This document shows positions 35,274 to 44,347 of a DNA stretch of 64,000 nt, in pieces. The notes below the pieces were generated by a model. That model did no database searches. It was given only the letters and a program-made list of their open reading frames with translations, and was not told the origin of the DNA. Every line of letters starts with the position of its first letter. Within the stretch, counting starts at the first letter, position 1. Where the stretch lies: the NCBI GenBank assembly GCA_013815685.1, contig JACDFR010000001.1:62001-126000 (forward strand). Reading direction: 5' to 3'. The position numbers and the translations under genes are program-made. Source of the stretch: Ramlibacter sp. (GTDB lineage: Bacteria; Pseudomonadota; Gammaproteobacteria; Burkholderiales; Burkholderiaceae_C).

Positions 35274-35611
35274 GCTGCGGCCTCCTGCTGCGCATCGATG
35301 TCGTCGAGGCACAGGCGCTTGACCACGCGGCTGTTGACCAGGTGCTCGTCGATGATCTCGTCGATGTCCGACTGGTCGACAAACGTGTACCACACGCCTT
35401 GCGGGTACACCACCAGGGTCGGGCCTTCGCCGCAGCGATCGAGGCAGCCGGCCGTGTTGATGCGCACCCGCCCGGCGCCGTTGCGCCCGAGAGCCTTGAT
35501 GCGCTCCTTCGCGTAGGCCCGCAGGCCTTCCGCTCCGGCGTTGGCGCAACAGACCTCGCCGTTCTTTCTTTGGTTGACGCAGAAAAAGACGTGGTGTTCG
35601 TAGTAATTCAT
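35270..35611 (-). CDS. Thioredoxin-like 2Fe-2S ferredoxin
   Basis: A 113-residue ferredoxin of the NuoE-like fold. The four cluster cysteines lie in VFFCVNQR, EVCCAN and AGCLDRCGEGP. Similar proteins occur widely in Burkholderiales, without an assigned partner. Here 4-bp overlaps couple it to the LeuD-like gene and the binding-protein gene, so it may deliver electrons to the diiron oxidase of the same arm. That link is inference. Confidence 0.85.
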   Translation of the reverse strand: MNYYEHHVFFCVNQRKNGEVCCANAGAEGLRAYAKERIKALGRNGAGRVRINTAGCLDRCGEGPTLVVYPQGVWYTFVDQSDIDEIIDEHLVNSRVVKRLCLDDIDAQQEAAA

Positions 35612-36267
35612 GGCTCCTGCCTCAAGTTCGTATCGCGCGTTGTCGACCAGGGTGTCCAGTGCAGCCAGGGGCGCCGGGCGCGCTCGTTCCTGGAGAAGGC
35701 CTCTATCGCATCCACATGCGCCAGGGTTTCCTCGATTTCATCGATGCCGTGCAGCAGCCGGTGCCGGTCGCCCGCGTCGATCTGGAACTCGAAGCCGACC
35801 GGTCCGGCCGAGATGAGGCACTGGTCCAGGTCGATGCTGAGGTCCAGGCCGCCGTTGTTCTGGCGTGCCAGGCCGGCAAGCACGGCATAGTGGTCCTCTG
35901 TGATGACAGCCGCCAGCACGCCGTTGCGAACGCAGTTGGTACGGAAGATCTCGCCAAAGCGTGGCGAGATCACGGCGCGTATGCCGAAGTCCTCGAGGGC
36001 CCATACCGCGTGCTCACGCGAGCTGCCGCACCCGAAGTTGTTGGCAGCGATCAGGAACCGGCTGCCCCGGTTGGGGCCCTGGTTCAGGGCGAACTCGGGA
36101 TTTTCCGTTCGTCCTTCGCGGTACCGCCACCGGGCGAACAAGCCGGTGCCCAGGCCCGTGCGGCTGATCGTCGCCAGCTCGGTCTGGGGGATGATGATGT
36201 CGGTGTCGATGTTGGGCACGTCCAGGAGGCACGCACGCCCGGTCTCGATCACGAAGCCCTTGTTCAT
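35608..36267 (-). CDS. LeuD-like small subunit of an isopropylmalate/homoaconitate isomerase
   Basis: A 219-residue protein of the LeuD/aconitase swivel family. NIDTDIIIPQTEL near residues 19-31 and NFGCGSSREHAVWALEDFGIRAVI (roughly residues 77-100) are the substrate-contacting segments. It pairs with the LeuC-like subunit encoded two genes upstream. The split of the two subunits by an envelope-protein gene is unusual, since leuC and leuD are normally adjacent. The pathway reading is isomerisation of an alkylmalate or homocitrate formed by the synthase at 43034-44257. Confidence 0.87.
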   Translation of the reverse strand: MNKGFVIETGRACLLDVPNIDTDIIIPQTELATISRTGLGTGLFARWRYREGRTENPEFALNQGPNRGSRFLIAANNFGCGSSREHAVWALEDFGIRAVISPRFGEIFRTNCVRNGVLAAVITEDHYAVLAGLARQNNGGLDLSIDLDQCLISAGPVGFEFQIDAGDRHRLLHGIDEIEETLAHVDAIEAFSRNERARRPWLHWTPWSTTRDTNLRQEP

Positions 36268-36284
36268 CTTGGTCCTTCGTTGCG

Positions 36285-37037
36285 CTAGAAGTTCAGACGC
36301 ATGCCGATTCCGGCTGTCCAGCGTTTCTCGCTCAGCCCGGCGACGTCGCGGTTGCCCTTGCCGACGCGAAAGAGAACGTCCACCTCGCGGCTGATCTCGT
36401 AAATCAAGTCGTTTTCGAACACGACCACGGTTCCCTGGCTCAGGTGGTAGCTGCGCACGAACCCGCGCGTCACCAGCTTCGGGGCGAACCGCTTGGAATA
36501 GCGAGTGAAGGTGTCGAAGCGGCCGAAGTCGCGGTTGGTGCGCACCGGGAACACCTGGACGAAAAGGTCCGCCTTCTGGGCACGGAACCATTGGTCGAGG
36601 CCGGGCAGCCGGTTCACCGTCAGCTGCAATCCCAGGCGGGCGTCGGCCAGTTCCGCACCGGGCGCATCCACGCCTTCCAGGCGGCCCACCCAGCCGAAGG
36701 CGCTGGCCCGGTTCTTGTGCGGCAGCGGCCCGCCGAAGTAGACCTGCAGCCGGGTGAGGCTCGCCTCGTTGCGGGCAGTGTCGTGGTAGTGGTCGAGCGC
36801 TTCCAGAACGAACATGCCGTCGGCATTTGCGGCGTACACGGACTGGGAAAGCCGGAGGATATTGTGGTTTTGCAGCCCCGCCTGGAGGCGCCCGATGAAA
36901 ACGCCCTTGGGCGGGCTCTGCTGTGCCCACGCGGAGCCGCTCGCGAGCTGGAGGGCGGCCAGCAGCACGCCTGCGAACCTCAGGCCACAAAACCGCAGAG
37001 CCCGGATTGCTTCGTTCATGAGTTGCATGATCCGCAT
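36285..37037 (-). CDS. Predicted outer-membrane beta-barrel protein
   Basis: A protein of about 250 residues with a signal peptide ending at SAWA-QQ. The mature part alternates polar and hydrophobic residues with aromatic girdles, and the chain ends in the motif MRLNF, whose terminal Phe is a typical outer-membrane insertion signal. I do not recognise the family. The exact start is uncertain (37037, 37028 or 37019, all in frame). Placed between leuC-like and leuD-like genes, it may be a porin for the product or its precursor. Confidence 0.6.
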   Translation of the reverse strand: MRIMQLMNEAIRALRFCGLRFAGVLLAALQLASGSAWAQQSPPKGVFIGRLQAGLQNHNILRLSQSVYAANADGMFVLEALDHYHDTARNEASLTRLQVYFGGPLPHKNRASAFGWVGRLEGVDAPGAELADARLGLQLTVNRLPGLDQWFRAQKADLFVQVFPVRTNRDFGRFDTFTRYSKRFAPKLVTRGFVRSYHLSQGTVVVFENDLIYEISREVDVLFRVGKGNRDVAGLSEKRWTAGIGMRLNF

Positions 37038-37048
37038 GCCTTGCCTTG

Positions 37049-38425
37049 TCACAGCCGGCGCGGGTCGGCCACGCGGCCGGCCAGCGCGCTCGCGGCTGCG
37101 ACCAGCGGGCTGGCCAGATGGGTCCTCGCGCCGGGACCTTGCCGCCCGACGAAATTGCGGTTGGTCGTGGATACCGAACGGTGGCCCGGTTCCACGTAGT
37201 CGCGGTTGATGCTCGCGCACATCGAGCAGCCGGGCTCGCGCCATTCGAAGCCGGCGCTGCGGAAAATATCGGCGATGCCCTCTTCCTCGGCTTGCCGCTT
37301 GACCAGCTGCGACCCCGGTACGACGAGCGCCCTCACCCGGTCGTCCACCTTCTGCCCGCGCACGAGGCCCGCCGCCGCGCGCAGGTCGCCCAGCCTGCCG
37401 TTGGTGCAGGAGCCGATGAAGACAGTGTCGACCGGCTGCCCCAGCATCACGTCCCCGCGCTGGAGGCCCATGTACTGAAGGGCCAACGTCGCCCGTGCGC
37501 TATCGTCCGATTCGATCGGCTCGTCGAGCGCAACCACCTGGTCCGGGTTGGTGCCCCAGGTGATCTGCGGCGCCAGCCGCGAGACGTCGAGCCGGATCTC
37601 CGATGAAAAAGCCGCGTCCGCGTCGGTGTACAGCCGGCGCCAGGCGGAGAGCGCCTGCTCCCGTTCGGCTCCCGGCAGCACGTGGCGGGCTCGCAGCAGA
37701 AAATCGAACGTCGTCTGGTCGGGCGCGACCATGCCGATGCGTGCGCCCATCTCGATCGACATATTGCAGAGGGTGAAGCGGCCCTCCATGCCCAGGCCGG
37801 CTACATAAGGCCCGGCGTATTCGATCGCATGGCCGGTCCCGCCCGCCACCGTGAGCGCCTTGCACACGCTCAGGATCACGTCCTTGGCGCTGACAGCGCC
37901 GGTCGTCGAGCCGTCGAGCCAGACCCGCATACTCTTGGGACGCACCTGGACAATCGACTGGGTGGCCAGCACATGCTCGACCTCGGACGTGCCAATGCCG
38001 AACGCCACCGCGCCCATCGCCCCGAGCGTGCAGGTATGGGAATCCCCGCACACCACGGTCATTCCCGGCGTGATGATGCCCATTTCGGGAGCCATGACGT
38101 GAACGATGCCCTGCTGCTCGTGGCGAGCAGGGAAATGCGTGATGTCGAACCTCGCCGCATTGACACGGGCGTGCTCGATCATCTGGGTGCCTTCGAGGAA
38201 ACTGGCGCCGTCGCGGCCCGTTTCCGTGGAAACCACGTGATCCTCGGTGGATATCGTCAGCGCCGGAAACAGCACCCGTCGCCCCTTTTTCAGAAGGCCT
38301 TCGTACGCCTGCGGGCTCGTGACCTCGTGCAGCAGCTGCCGGTCTATGAACAGGACATCCCGCCCGCCGTCGAGCTTCTTGACGACGTGGGAGTCCCAGA
38401 TCTTTTCGAACAGGGTGCCGCTCAT
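37049..38425 (-). CDS. LeuC-like large subunit of an isopropylmalate/homoaconitate isomerase
   Basis: A 458-residue aconitase-superfamily protein. The three cluster-binding cysteines are in IGSCTNGR and PGCSMC, and PGMTVVCGDSHTCTLGAMGA and HVLATQ fit LeuC. It should carry a labile 4Fe-4S cluster and move a hydroxyl group between neighbouring carbons. Because a true leuCD set would be expected elsewhere in the genome, and because no leuB-like dehydrogenase lies here, this copy is probably dedicated to the local pathway. It follows the MFS stop by five bases. Confidence 0.88.
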   Translation of the reverse strand: MSGTLFEKIWDSHVVKKLDGGRDVLFIDRQLLHEVTSPQAYEGLLKKGRRVLFPALTISTEDHVVSTETGRDGASFLEGTQMIEHARVNAARFDITHFPARHEQQGIVHVMAPEMGIITPGMTVVCGDSHTCTLGAMGAVAFGIGTSEVEHVLATQSIVQVRPKSMRVWLDGSTTGAVSAKDVILSVCKALTVAGGTGHAIEYAGPYVAGLGMEGRFTLCNMSIEMGARIGMVAPDQTTFDFLLRARHVLPGAEREQALSAWRRLYTDADAAFSSEIRLDVSRLAPQITWGTNPDQVVALDEPIESDDSARATLALQYMGLQRGDVMLGQPVDTVFIGSCTNGRLGDLRAAAGLVRGQKVDDRVRALVVPGSQLVKRQAEEEGIADIFRSAGFEWREPGCSMCASINRDYVEPGHRSVSTTNRNFVGRQGPGARTHLASPLVAAASALAGRVADPRRL

Positions 38426-38429
38426 GGAT

Positions 38430-39626
38430 TCAGCTCGCTTTCAAGGGAGGTGTGCCCGGATCGTCGGCCGCGCCGGCCCGACGGGCCAGCGCCTTGCCGG
38501 AGAAGACGAAGAGCACCAATGCAACGAGGCACAAAAGAGCGACCACCGCCCACGCAACGGCCGGACTGCGGGAATACGACCAGGGCAGGATCACGGCGAG
38601 CGGAAGTGAAATGACTTCGGTGGCGAAGGCCATGTTGCCCAGGATCCGGGTCCGGGTGGCCTGGTTGTCCACGGCCTCGCTGAAAGCGGTCATGGCCGGT
38701 GGCAGCATGAGTGCGAACGCGATCGTCTCCAGGATGAAGAGAGCCCAGAAGACGAGCGGCTGCCGGGTCAATCCCATGATGACGATCGTCACCGCCATCA
38801 CCAGAAGCCCGCTCCAGACGGCTCGCAGACCGCCTACCCATTTGGCCCACAGGCCCGCTTGCGGCATGAGCAGCGTCGTCAGCACAGCAGATGCGGCGAA
38901 GAACAGGCCTGCGCCCTCCACGCCGAGGCCGAGTTGGTCCGTCACATGCAGGGGCAGAAGAATCATCAAGGAGAAGAACACGGCCCGCCGCAGGCATTGC
39001 GGGCTGTAGAGGCCGAGCAAAAGCCCGGTGCCCCCCAGGCCGCCCAAGACTTGCTGGGCCGGCTTCGGCGCAACCGGCGCATCGCTGACCATCCATGCCA
39101 CGAGCCCGATCGCGGCGGTGCCGAGCACGGCGCCGGCGATGAAGATCGCCTCCAGGCCGAACAGGAAGGCGATGCCGGAGCCCAGCAAGGGGCCGAGCAG
39201 GAACCCCAGGCCGAAGGAAGCGCCGAAGCGTCCCATGAGCTTGGTGCGCTGCGTCGAGTCCAGGCCCTGCGTGTAGGCGATCGCGAGGTCGTTCAACGCG
39301 ACAGCGAGCAGGCCCTCGACGATTCCTTCCAGAAAGCGCAGCCCTGAGAAGTAATACAGCGAATGCGAGCCCAGGTAAGCGGCGAAGGTCGCCGCGTACA
39401 CCGCGAAGCAGGACATCACGGCGCGGCGATGGCCCACCCTGGCGATGAGGCTCGGCGCGAACACCCTGGAAACCATCCTCCCCACCACCAGCATCACGAA
39501 CGGCCCGCTCAGCTCCAATGCGCCGACGCCGTACTGCTTGAAGTACACGGGGAGCACCGGCATGATGATCCCCATGCCCATATTGGCCAGCACCGTGAGG
39601 ATCAGCAGGGAGTTGAACTTGGTCAT
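38430..39626 (-). CDS. MFS transporter (second in the locus)
   Basis: A 398-residue polytopic protein with about twelve hydrophobic segments. The start MTKFNSLLILTVLANMGMGI and the loop IARVGHRRAVMSC belong to the drug:H+ antiporter-like group. Its position among the biosynthetic genes suggests export of the product made by the minus-strand arm. The ATG at 39626 follows the YrdC stop by 18 bases; the longer open frame above it has no support. Confidence 0.83.
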   Translation of the reverse strand: MTKFNSLLILTVLANMGMGIIMPVLPVYFKQYGVGALELSGPFVMLVVGRMVSRVFAPSLIARVGHRRAVMSCFAVYAATFAAYLGSHSLYYFSGLRFLEGIVEGLLAVALNDLAIAYTQGLDSTQRTKLMGRFGASFGLGFLLGPLLGSGIAFLFGLEAIFIAGAVLGTAAIGLVAWMVSDAPVAPKPAQQVLGGLGGTGLLLGLYSPQCLRRAVFFSLMILLPLHVTDQLGLGVEGAGLFFAASAVLTTLLMPQAGLWAKWVGGLRAVWSGLLVMAVTIVIMGLTRQPLVFWALFILETIAFALMLPPAMTAFSEAVDNQATRTRILGNMAFATEVISLPLAVILPWSYSRSPAVAWAVVALLCLVALVLFVFSGKALARRAGAADDPGTPPLKAS

Positions 39627-39643
39627 TGTGCCGGTCGCTCGTT

Positions 39644-40369
39644 TCAAGCCGCCATGCGCGCGTTGGTTTGTGCCACCCGCTGCGCCAATGCCGCCTGGTG
39701 CGCTTCCACGCTCGAATTGAGGTTGGGGACGAACCGCAGGACTTCGGACAGCGGCACCCACCCGGGCCTGACGAGATAAGGTGTATCGAAGGTGAGGTCG
39801 ATGATGGTGTTCACGCGATCGCCCTGGCCCGCCAGTTCAGCCGCGGTCGGCCCCGCGTCGACGACGACGTCCACCAGCTCGCCCAGGTCATCGACCGCCT
39901 TTTGCAAGGGCACGAAGATATTGCCCTGCCCGGACAGGTTAGCCGACGTCGCCGCAATCGGGCGCTCCATGCCCACGACGATCGAGCGGAAAACCGGATG
40001 CGTCGTGCAGCTGATGGCGACCGTGCGGGAGCCGCAGGTCAACCGGTCCGGGAACGGGAACTTCTGGCGAAAAATGAAGGAAATCTCGCCGGGCAGCATC
40101 GCTTCGAGGATGCCTTGGTCGAACCACTCGGGAATGTCCACGTAGCGGGCCGCTTCCTTCGGATGGGGCAGGCTCACCGGCAGGGGCCCCCACTTGGTGC
40201 GCTTTTTCACCTCGAACACCTTTTCGACCGCTTCGGCGTTCGTGGCGTCGCAGATGAGGTTGTAGTTCGTCGTGGTCGGCGAGATGGCCAGCCCGCCGCC
40301 GCGAAGGACCTCGAGGACCTGGGGGAGATAGCGGCCGCCGGCGTCGGCTTTGATGATGGGTGCTGCCAT
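39644..40369 (-). CDS. Stand-alone YrdC/Sua5-type carbamoyl-AMP synthase (copy B)
   Basis: A 241-residue YrdC-domain protein. The ATP and bicarbonate/amino acid site appears as SPTTTNYNLICDATN, VKKRTKWGPLP and ATSANLSGQGN. In tRNA modification, such enzymes make threonylcarbamoyl-AMP. Here a second, divergent YrdC (42300-43016) lies in the same operon, and neither has a TsaD/Kae1 partner, so carbamate activation in a specialised pathway is more likely. The start at 40369 gives the normal domain length. Confidence 0.82.
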   Translation of the reverse strand: MAAPIIKADAGGRYLPQVLEVLRGGGLAISPTTTNYNLICDATNAEAVEKVFEVKKRTKWGPLPVSLPHPKEAARYVDIPEWFDQGILEAMLPGEISFIFRQKFPFPDRLTCGSRTVAISCTTHPVFRSIVVGMERPIAATSANLSGQGNIFVPLQKAVDDLGELVDVVVDAGPTAAELAGQGDRVNTIIDLTFDTPYLVRPGWVPLSEVLRFVPNLNSSVEAHQAALAQRVAQTNARMAA

Positions 40370-40385
40370 GCGATGAGCCTTCCGT

Positions 40386-41132
40386 TCAGGAAACGCGAAC
40401 CTGCGAGCCGAGGATCGCGGCGTAGGTATCGTGCAGCCGCAGCCACGCGTCGCAAATCTCGCCCACGACCAGGGGGGCGCGGCTTTCGTAGTCCGGGCAC
40501 TGGTCGGCATATTTGCGCACCAGCCGCAGGCCCTCGTCCGCATGGTCGTCATCGGCGTCCGAATGGACCGTGAACCACTCGAGCTCGTCTTCCTTGAAGT
40601 CGTAATTGCGGCGCAGCGCTGCCAGCAGCCTTTCGACGCTCTCGCCCGACTGGGCCTCTATGGCGTAGATCGCCAGCAAGGCCACCACAAAATGCTCGCG
40701 GCGGATGATGGACAGCAGCTTGTCCACATAGGCGATAACTTCCGGGTGAGCAGCCTCTTCGGTGAACGCGTCGCCGGGCACGCCGCAGGCCTGGGCGAAC
40801 CGCCGCATGAGGTTGTAATGCGTGTCGCTGCCGCAGTTGATCGGCGTTTCCTCCGCGACCAGCTGCTCGACCATGAACTGCCGCACATCCTCGTACTGGG
40901 TTTTTGCGTGGATGATGCTGAAGATCAGGTTCTGCCGGTAGACCTGGTGGTACTTCTGGGCTGCCCAGCGTCCCAGAAGCTCCTTGCTGGGCGGGGAAGC
41001 ATCCAGGTCGATCACGAACCGGTGACGGCTGTACTTTCGCGCCTCGATGATCGCCATACAATGGGCGAGCACGGATTCGACGCCCTTGTCGTCGACGACT
41101 TCGACGTCCGCAGCAACGTGTTCAACGTTCAT
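40386..41132 (-). CDS. Heme-oxygenase-like diiron oxidase (HDO superfamily)
   Basis: A 248-residue all-helical protein. The late motif WFTVHSDADDDH gives His190, Asp194 and His197, the H-x3-D-x2-H set of this superfamily. Glu159 lies about 31 residues earlier, and Glu94 or Glu95 plus His105 complete a six-ligand diiron site. Members oxidise amino acids and fatty acids, for example by N-oxygenation, desaturation or C-C cleavage. GGAGGA six bases upstream supports the ATG at 41132. It sits between the amidohydrolase and a YrdC gene. The substrate is unknown. TenA or PqqC are alternatives, but the ligand set favours an oxidase. Confidence 0.8.
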   Translation of the reverse strand: MNVEHVAADVEVVDDKGVESVLAHCMAIIEARKYSRHRFVIDLDASPPSKELLGRWAAQKYHQVYRQNLIFSIIHAKTQYEDVRQFMVEQLVAEETPINCGSDTHYNLMRRFAQACGVPGDAFTEEAAHPEVIAYVDKLLSIIRREHFVVALLAIYAIEAQSGESVERLLAALRRNYDFKEDELEWFTVHSDADDDHADEGLRLVRKYADQCPDYESRAPLVVGEICDAWLRLHDTYAAILGSQVRVS

Positions 41133-41145
41133 TTCGATCCTCCGA

Positions 41146-42285
41146 CTAGTCGTTCCAGCCATAGAAGGCCGCGCTGTTGTCGTGCAGCAGCTTCTTCTTG
41201 CGCTCCGGGGTCAGCTCCTTGTGGTCGCGCATGAAGTCGAACGATGCGCTCAGGCTGGCCACGCCGTAGTGGGTGTGCGGGAAATCGAATGCGCCCAGGA
41301 CCCGATCCTCGCCCACGAGATCCATGAACTTGGGCAGATAGCCGTAGTCGCCCTCGAAGCCGAAGTAGATCTGGTGCTCGCGCAGCACATCTTCGGGCGA
41401 CTTCTTGGTGGGCCACGGCTTGCAGGCCTCGGTCGGGAACCAGTGCATCGCGCGCTCCATGAAGACGTCGAAGAAGCGGGCATCGTGCTCCATGAAGGAC
41501 AGCTTCAGGTTCTTGAAGCGGTCGAAGATTCCGCCTGTGAAGACGCTGATGTAAGCCCACCACACGGAGGTGTCGAAAGCACCCAGGAAGATCGTGGACG
41601 GGGTGGTGCATTCGTTCGTGACGCGCGGGTTCGGCCACCCGATGTGCACCACGACGGGCATCTGCATCGCTTCGGCTTCGGCCCAGAACGGGTCCATGAG
41701 CCTGTCGTGGAGCATGCGCTCGCCGGCGGTTGGCAGGATCATGACCGCGTCGGCGCCCAGCTCCTTGGCCTTTTTCATCTCCTTGACGGCCAGCAGCGGA
41801 TCGCGGATGGGCACCAGCGCGGCAAACCGGAGCATGCTCTTGTCCTGCTTCGACATCTCGGACATCCAGGTGTTCCAGGAGCGCATCAAGGCCGCTTCGT
41901 ACACCAGGTCATCGGTGACGGTCTCGAGAAAAAGCGTGGAATAGATCACCGTCCTGTCGATCCCCTGCTCGCGCATCATCTTGCCGCGCCGAACCGGGTC
42001 GGTACACGCCTGCACTTCCAGAGCAACCGGCTTTTTCAGCGCGAACTCCATCTCGCAGGGCGTGCTCATGACGACTCCGCCATTGCCCTGGTTCTTGGGA
42101 ACCAGGCGCCCGTCGATGTACCAGGTCTTGTTCCGATAGGGCCGCTCGGAGACGTGCGGGTTGTCGATGACCACCGGCCGGCGGTTCTTGAACGAATCGT
42201 CCAGGTACATCTCCCAGCTGTTGCCGGTTTCCTGGACATGGGAGTCCGCATCGAATTGCTTGAAGTTGAATGCCTGCGTGCTCAT
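41146..42285 (-). CDS. Amidohydrolase-2 (ACMSD-like) family protein
   Basis: A 379-residue TIM-barrel metal hydrolase or decarboxylase. The N-terminal metal motif reads FDADSH, the D-x-D-x-H variant of a subgroup, rather than HxH. VVVHIGWPNP in the middle and MEHDARFF and FDFPHTHY late are family features. Relatives decarboxylate aromatic or unsaturated acids, or hydrolyse lactones. It could remove a carboxyl or open a ring in the local pathway. Spacing to both neighbours is 13-14 bp, as in a tight operon. Confidence 0.8.
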   Translation of the reverse strand: MSTQAFNFKQFDADSHVQETGNSWEMYLDDSFKNRRPVVIDNPHVSERPYRNKTWYIDGRLVPKNQGNGGVVMSTPCEMEFALKKPVALEVQACTDPVRRGKMMREQGIDRTVIYSTLFLETVTDDLVYEAALMRSWNTWMSEMSKQDKSMLRFAALVPIRDPLLAVKEMKKAKELGADAVMILPTAGERMLHDRLMDPFWAEAEAMQMPVVVHIGWPNPRVTNECTTPSTIFLGAFDTSVWWAYISVFTGGIFDRFKNLKLSFMEHDARFFDVFMERAMHWFPTEACKPWPTKKSPEDVLREHQIYFGFEGDYGYLPKFMDLVGEDRVLGAFDFPHTHYGVASLSASFDFMRDHKELTPERKKKLLHDNSAAFYGWND

Positions 42286-42299
42286 GATCTGCTCCTTGT

Positions 42300-43016
42300 T
42301 TAAACTGCTGCCGGAGCAAGCTGCTCCTTGAGTTGGAAAAAGCTCGGTTCAATAAACTCGGCGTTGACGCCGCGCCGCTTGACGGTCCAGTTGGTGAAGT
42401 TGACGATGGTCGTCGCCTTGCGTTCCGGGTTGGCGTGCAGGCTTCGCCCATGGTCGATCTTGAAATCGGCCGCCGCCACGATCTGCGGCGGCAGTTCGGC
42501 GAAGTCGTAGATGTTTCCCTGCGAAGACGGGTTGGCCGACGAACCCACGACCAGCATCTGCTGCTGTCGAGCGCCCTCGATGACCTGCTCGAGAAACGGC
42601 CCTACGTTCAGGAACGCCGCGATCGTCTGGTGGGTGACGACCTGCCCCAAAACCCAGGCAGGCAGCGTCGTGAGCAGGCGGCTGCGCGGATTGACGGGCA
42701 GCACGACAGCCAGGGTTGTCCTGGCGGCCATGGCGGCGACCCAGCGCTCGATCTCGGGGCTAGGGAACGAGGCGACATCCCGCAGGATGGCGAGATTGCC
42801 GATGACGATGCACGGGTTCGAGTAAGGCCTTCCCTTCGCCGCGTACATCTTGCGGATGGCGGCGTCCGAGTTGCCCAGGAGCCCATAGCCAATGTCGCCC
42901 TTGAGCAGGCAAAGGTCGCCGCGCCCGAACGCGGCAAGCGCATCCTGGACTTCACGCTCCGTGTAATAGGACGCCGTGTCGGCCGGCTGCTGTGACTGTT
43001 GGGTGTTGGTTTTCAA
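42300..43016 (-). CDS. Stand-alone YrdC/Sua5-type protein (copy A)
   Basis: A 238-residue YrdC-fold protein, clearly different from copy B. LLKGDIGYGLLGNSD, AAKGRPYSNPCIVIG and VVGSSANPSSQGN correspond to the nucleotide and carbamate pocket. The first Thr-rich strand of Sua5 (PTDT) is replaced by KGDIG, so substrate use may have changed. It follows the homocitrate synthase-like gene by 17 bp. Two such enzymes in one operon are unusual and might act on two positions, or as a heterodimer. Confidence 0.75.
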   Translation of the reverse strand: MKTNTQQSQQPADTASYYTEREVQDALAAFGRGDLCLLKGDIGYGLLGNSDAAIRKMYAAKGRPYSNPCIVIGNLAILRDVASFPSPEIERWVAAMAARTTLAVVLPVNPRSRLLTTLPAWVLGQVVTHQTIAAFLNVGPFLEQVIEGARQQQMLVVGSSANPSSQGNIYDFAELPPQIVAAADFKIDHGRSLHANPERKATTIVNFTNWTVKRRGVNAEFIEPSFFQLKEQLAPAAV

Positions 43017-43033
43017 TCAGGGACCTCGGGGGC

Positions 43034-44257
43034 TCAGGCGGCCAGTTGGGTTTCACGGTGGCGGGTGCGGATCAGTGCCGGCGCGTCCGCCGGCGCCTCG
43101 ACGACGCTTTCGTACGTCTGGCGCAGCAGCTGCGTGTCGTTGTAGCGCTCGACATGCGGCTCGGCCATGATCTGGTTGTAGAGCCTGTCGAGCACGCTCG
43201 GGCTGATGTTGCGCACTCCTGACTGAATCAGGCGCTGGCGCAGGATGTTGCGGCCGCTGTGCCGGCCCACCACGGTCCTGGACTCCGCCCCGAAGTCCTC
43301 GGCGCGCATGAACTCATACGTGAAGCGGCACCTCATCACGCCCTGCTGGTGCATCCCGGCTTCGGTGGCGAAGGCGTTGCGGCCGATGATCGGCTTGTGC
43401 GGCGGAACATCGAGCTGCACAAACTCGGCCAGCCGCGTCACCGCCGCATACAGCCGGTGCTGGATGATGTCGTGCGTGCAATGCAGGATCGAGGCCTTGT
43501 AGTTCAGGATGGCCACCAGCTCCTCGATCGACGCGTTTCCGGCCCGCTCGCCGATGCCCCCCATCGTGACCTGGACCTCGTCGCCGCCGGCCTCGATGCC
43601 GGCGAGGGTATTGGCCACTGCCATCCCGAGGTCGTTGTGGCAGTGCACGGAGATGCGGATGTCGCGGCCGACATAAGCCCGCACCTGGCCGATCAGGCGG
43701 CCGAATTCCTGGGGCAGGCAGCAGCCGACGGTGTCGGGTATGGCGAAGGCGGTGGCGCCGCCCTGCAGCCCGACATCCAGAAGCTGCTTGAGGAAGTCGA
43801 AGTCGCTTCGCGTGGCGTCCTCGATCGCCAGTGAAATGTCGTCGAAGCCGTGCGCCTTGGCCATGGCGAGCGCCTTCTGCGCTTCGTCCAGCACCTGCTG
43901 GCGCGTCATGTTCCGCTTGTACTGGATGTGGACATCGGAGCCCAGCGTGGCGATCTGGATCTGCCGGCGCGTTGCTTTCTCCGTCGCCTTGGCACCGGAC
44001 TTGATGTCTTCTTCCGTGGCCCGCGCGAAGACGCAGGGCGTGGCCCGCGTGAGGAAGGCGCTGATCTGCCGCGCCGCCTCGAAGTCGGTCGGGGACGAGT
44101 TGGGAAACCCGACCTCGATGGTGTTTACTCCCAGCGACTCGGACAGGCCCGCTATCTCTACTTTCTGGTCGAGCGTGAGTGAATAGCCAGGCGCCTGCTC
44201 GCCGTCGCGAAGCGTCGTATCGAAGATATTGACATGCCGATTGCAGTACGCATCCAT
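43034..44257 (-). CDS. Homocitrate/2-isopropylmalate synthase-like enzyme (DRE-TIM)
   Basis: A 407-residue metallolyase-type acyl-CoA condensing enzyme. [13 protein letters not shown] at the N-terminus is the DRE signature, [12 protein letters not shown] holds the metal histidines, and [11 protein letters not shown] and VGRHSGRN follow. It lacks the C-terminal LeuA allosteric domain, so it resembles NifV or short LeuA forms that escape leucine feedback. It would join acetyl-CoA to a 2-oxo acid such as 2-oxoglutarate. With the LeuC/LeuD-like subunits it can extend a 2-oxo acid by one carbon if a LeuB-type dehydrogenase is supplied from elsewhere. Confidence 0.87.
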   Translation of the reverse strand: MDAYCNRHVNIFDTTLRDGEQAPGYSLTLDQKVEIAGLSESLGVNTIEVGFPNSSPTDFEAARQISAFLTRATPCVFARATEEDIKSGAKATEKATRRQIQIATLGSDVHIQYKRNMTRQQVLDEAQKALAMAKAHGFDDISLAIEDATRSDFDFLKQLLDVGLQGGATAFAIPDTVGCCLPQEFGRLIGQVRAYVGRDIRISVHCHNDLGMAVANTLAGIEAGGDEVQVTMGGIGERAGNASIEELVAILNYKASILHCTHDIIQHRLYAAVTRLAEFVQLDVPPHKPIIGRNAFATEAGMHQQGVMRCRFTYEFMRAEDFGAESRTVVGRHSGRNILRQRLIQSGVRNISPSVLDRLYNQIMAEPHVERYNDTQLLRQTYESVVEAPADAPALIRTRHRETQLAA

Positions 44258-44333
44258 TGGTCGATCTCCCGTTTAAAACATGCTGGTGCCGAAACATCCG
44301 CGGCCCGGCAACCGGACCTGCGGGCGAATGGCG

Positions 44334-44347
44334 CTCTCTCTCTCTCT
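44334..44347. repeat. (CT)7 dinucleotide tract at the end of the PEBP gene
   Basis: Seven CT units run into the stop codon of the PEBP gene, read as AG units on its own strand. Slippage would change only the stop and short tail of the protein, so a phase-variation role is not obvious. Confidence 0.6.
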
